Source: Lysinibacillus sp. OF-1
Lineage (GTDB): Bacteria > Bacillota > Bacilli > Bacillales_A > Planococcaceae
NCBI RefSeq assembly: GCF_028356935.1
Contig: NZ_CP102798.1
Coordinates: 1,240,001 to 1,304,000 of the forward strand
Length of the DNA stretch: 64,000 bases
Direction of reading: 5' to 3'
Under the pieces are notes generated by a model, which saw nothing but the letters and a program-made list of their open reading frames with translations, did not search any database and was not told the origin of the DNA. The position numbers were made by a program, and so were the translations under genes. Numbering within the stretch: position 1 is the stretch's first letter; every line of letters begins with the position of its first letter. Shown piece by piece: positions 63,091 through 64,000 of the stretch.

Positions 63091-63720
63091 ATGGCAAAGC
63101 AAATGAAAAAATATATGGCTGTGACAACGGCATCTTTTATGGCTGTCCAATTAGCAGCATGTGGCAATAGCGAAACACAGACAGTAGCTTCTTCTACGTC
63201 TACCCCAGTAACGGAAGATCAAGGTCAAGGAAACACAAATGAAGAGATAGTAAGTGTTTATAATAGTGAAATGGCAGATGCCTGTGATGAATGGCAAGAA
63301 GGAGACGATGGCTCCTATGAATGTCTTGATGAAAATTCTCCTTACTATGCACAGCATTTCTTTAATGGGCTTATGTATGCAACTGCTGGAGCAATGATTG
63401 GAAGTGCTATTTATAAAAGTCGTAATTTAAAAAATGGCACAGATCGAAATGAGCAAAATGGTGGCGGTTCTGCAGTACCGCGATCGACACAAAGTGGTAA
63501 TGCAAATAATAAATCTACAAATGGTATTACAAACAGTTCAAAAAATAAGGCTGGTACAACTTCAAATGGTTCAAATACTTATTCGAGTGGACAACGCTCT
63601 TATTCAACAGACAGTTCATCAAAAAGCACGAACTCCTACTCTAATAGCTCCCCCTCCAGCAAAGGAAAATCTGGTTTTGGTTCAGGTGGAGCATCCCGTG
63701 GCGGCTCGTCCTCCTCATAA
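63091..63720 (+). CDS. Ser/Asn/Gly-rich lipoprotein, YgiB-like partner of downstream ligase
   Basis: 209-aa predicted lipoprotein: basic start, hydrophobic h-region and lipobox LAAC (Cys24). The middle (about 55-105) holds DACDEWQEGDDGSYECLDEN, a short predicted globular part, and a glycine-rich hydrophobic stretch (FNGLMYATAGAMIGSAIY). The C-terminal half is low-complexity Ser/Asn/Thr/Gly, ending GFGSGG and SRGGSSSS. In Enterobacteria YgiB/YjfM lipoproteins (DUF1190) with similar SR/GGS tails sit next to glutathionylspermidine-synthase-like genes; the same order here supports an equivalent, though sequence similarity is slight. AAAGGAG precedes ATG 63091. Confidence 0.7.
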   Translation: MAKQMKKYMAVTTASFMAVQLAACGNSETQTVASSTSTPVTEDQGQGNTNEEIVSVYNSEMADACDEWQEGDDGSYECLDENSPYYAQHFFNGLMYATAGAMIGSAIYKSRNLKNGTDRNEQNGGGSAVPRSTQSGNANNKSTNGITNSSKNKAGTTSNGSNTYSSGQRSYSTDSSSKSTNSYSNSSPSSKGKSGFGSGGASRGGSSSS

Positions 63721-63743
63721 AGTGTGGAAAGGGAGCAAATAAC

Positions 63744-64000
63744 ATGATGAATCATACACAACAACGGCAAGCGTTCTATTCAAAATTCTCAGACTTTTTT
63801 CCTGACTTTGAGGATTTAGAGTATGCGTTATATGATGTCTTAGAATTGCCAAAGCAGCAGATCGATCAACTTCACTACGCAACACAAATACTTTGGCGCA
63901 TCTTTTTAAAAGTAGGGAAACAATTTAAGCATTTGTCGATTGATCAACTTTTAGCGTTAGGGATTCGCCCTGAAATGATACCGTATATTCAATTAGACTA
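63744..64000 (+). CDS. Glutathionylspermidine synthase-like protein, 5' part (cut by window end)
   Basis: Open to the window end (about 85 residues seen). YSKFSDFFPDFEDLEYALYD, VLELPKQQIDQLHYATQILW and LLALGIRPEMIPYIQLD match the N-terminal pre-ATP-grasp part of the GSP_synth family (E. coli YgiC/YjfC and the synthetase half of Gsp): acidic start, E-x-x-LYDVL, ATxxLW. The full-length enzyme would be an ATP-grasp C-N ligase. GGGAG lies 8 bases before ATG 63744; the gene begins 24 bases behind the lipoprotein and is probably cotranscribed with it. The substrate is unknown, since this family branch lacks the amidase half. Confidence 0.75.
   Translation, partial: MMNHTQQRQAFYSKFSDFFPDFEDLEYALYDVLELPKQQIDQLHYATQILWRIFLKVGKQFKHLSIDQLLALGIRPEMIPYIQLD

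Overview
The window is AT-rich chromosomal DNA from a spore-forming Firmicute, most likely Lysinibacillus or a close Bacillaceae/Planococcaceae relative. This rests on gene order: it carries, in order, the Bacillus subtilis neighbourhoods lexA-yneA-yneB-ynzC-tkt-sirA-yneF, yqkD-yqkE-yqkF-nudF-(spoIIM)-fur-xerD-deoB, spoIIAA-spoIIAB-sigF-spoVAF-lysA, ribT-ypuF-scpA-scpB-dacB, and rluB-resABCDE-sigX-rsiX. Sporulation genes (spoIIA operon, spoVAF, sirA, a Cse60-like protein), AGGAGG-type ribosome binding sites, frequent TTG/GTG starts and hairpin-plus-T-run terminators all agree. Genus is inferred, not proven.

Region 1 (1-12.6 kb) is a type IV pilus locus. Three minor pseudopilin genes on the minus strand diverge from a plus-strand operon: VanW/G5 protein, pilB, pilT, pilC, major pilin, pilM, pilN, pilO and prepilin peptidase. 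It has a PilT retraction ATPase and is not the comG competence set. Two strong hairpins, after the pilin and before the peptidase, could tune relative expression. A class I glutamine amidotransferase follows.

Region 2 (12.6-31.4 kb) is the SOS lexA/yneA divergent pair with several LexA-like boxes, broken by insertions: a peptide deformylase with an overlapping small XRE regulator, a GNAT gene, a HAD phosphatase remnant, and a complete liaIH-FSR envelope-stress operon between tkt and sirA. luxS follows, then GC-rich palindromic repeats; two ~300 bp inverted copies flank a ~3.5 kb block (yqkD, thiolase, yqkE, GNAT). VanZ-like, aldo/keto reductase, nudF, a SpoIIM-position membrane protein and fur come next.

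Region 3 (31.4-54 kb) holds xerD, nucleoside salvage (deoB, pdp), the forespore sigma-F operon joined directly to spoVAF without spoVAA-AE, lysA, ribT/ypuF, chromosome segregation scpAB, dacB, an intact IS200-type element where spmAB sit in B. subtilis, rluB, the cytochrome c maturation and redox genes resABCDE, and sigX-rsiX.

Region 4 (54-64 kb) is accessory: FMN riboswitch and ribU, a sodium-coupled transporter, glnA with two GlnR/TnrA-type sites, two NUDIX/AraC-type genes, a flavin-binding protein, a frameshifted GNAT pseudogene, a tiny phospholipase A2-like protein, a DUF418 membrane protein, and a Ser/Asn-rich lipoprotein followed by a glutathionylspermidine-synthase-like gene cut by the window end (a YgiB/YgiC-like pair).
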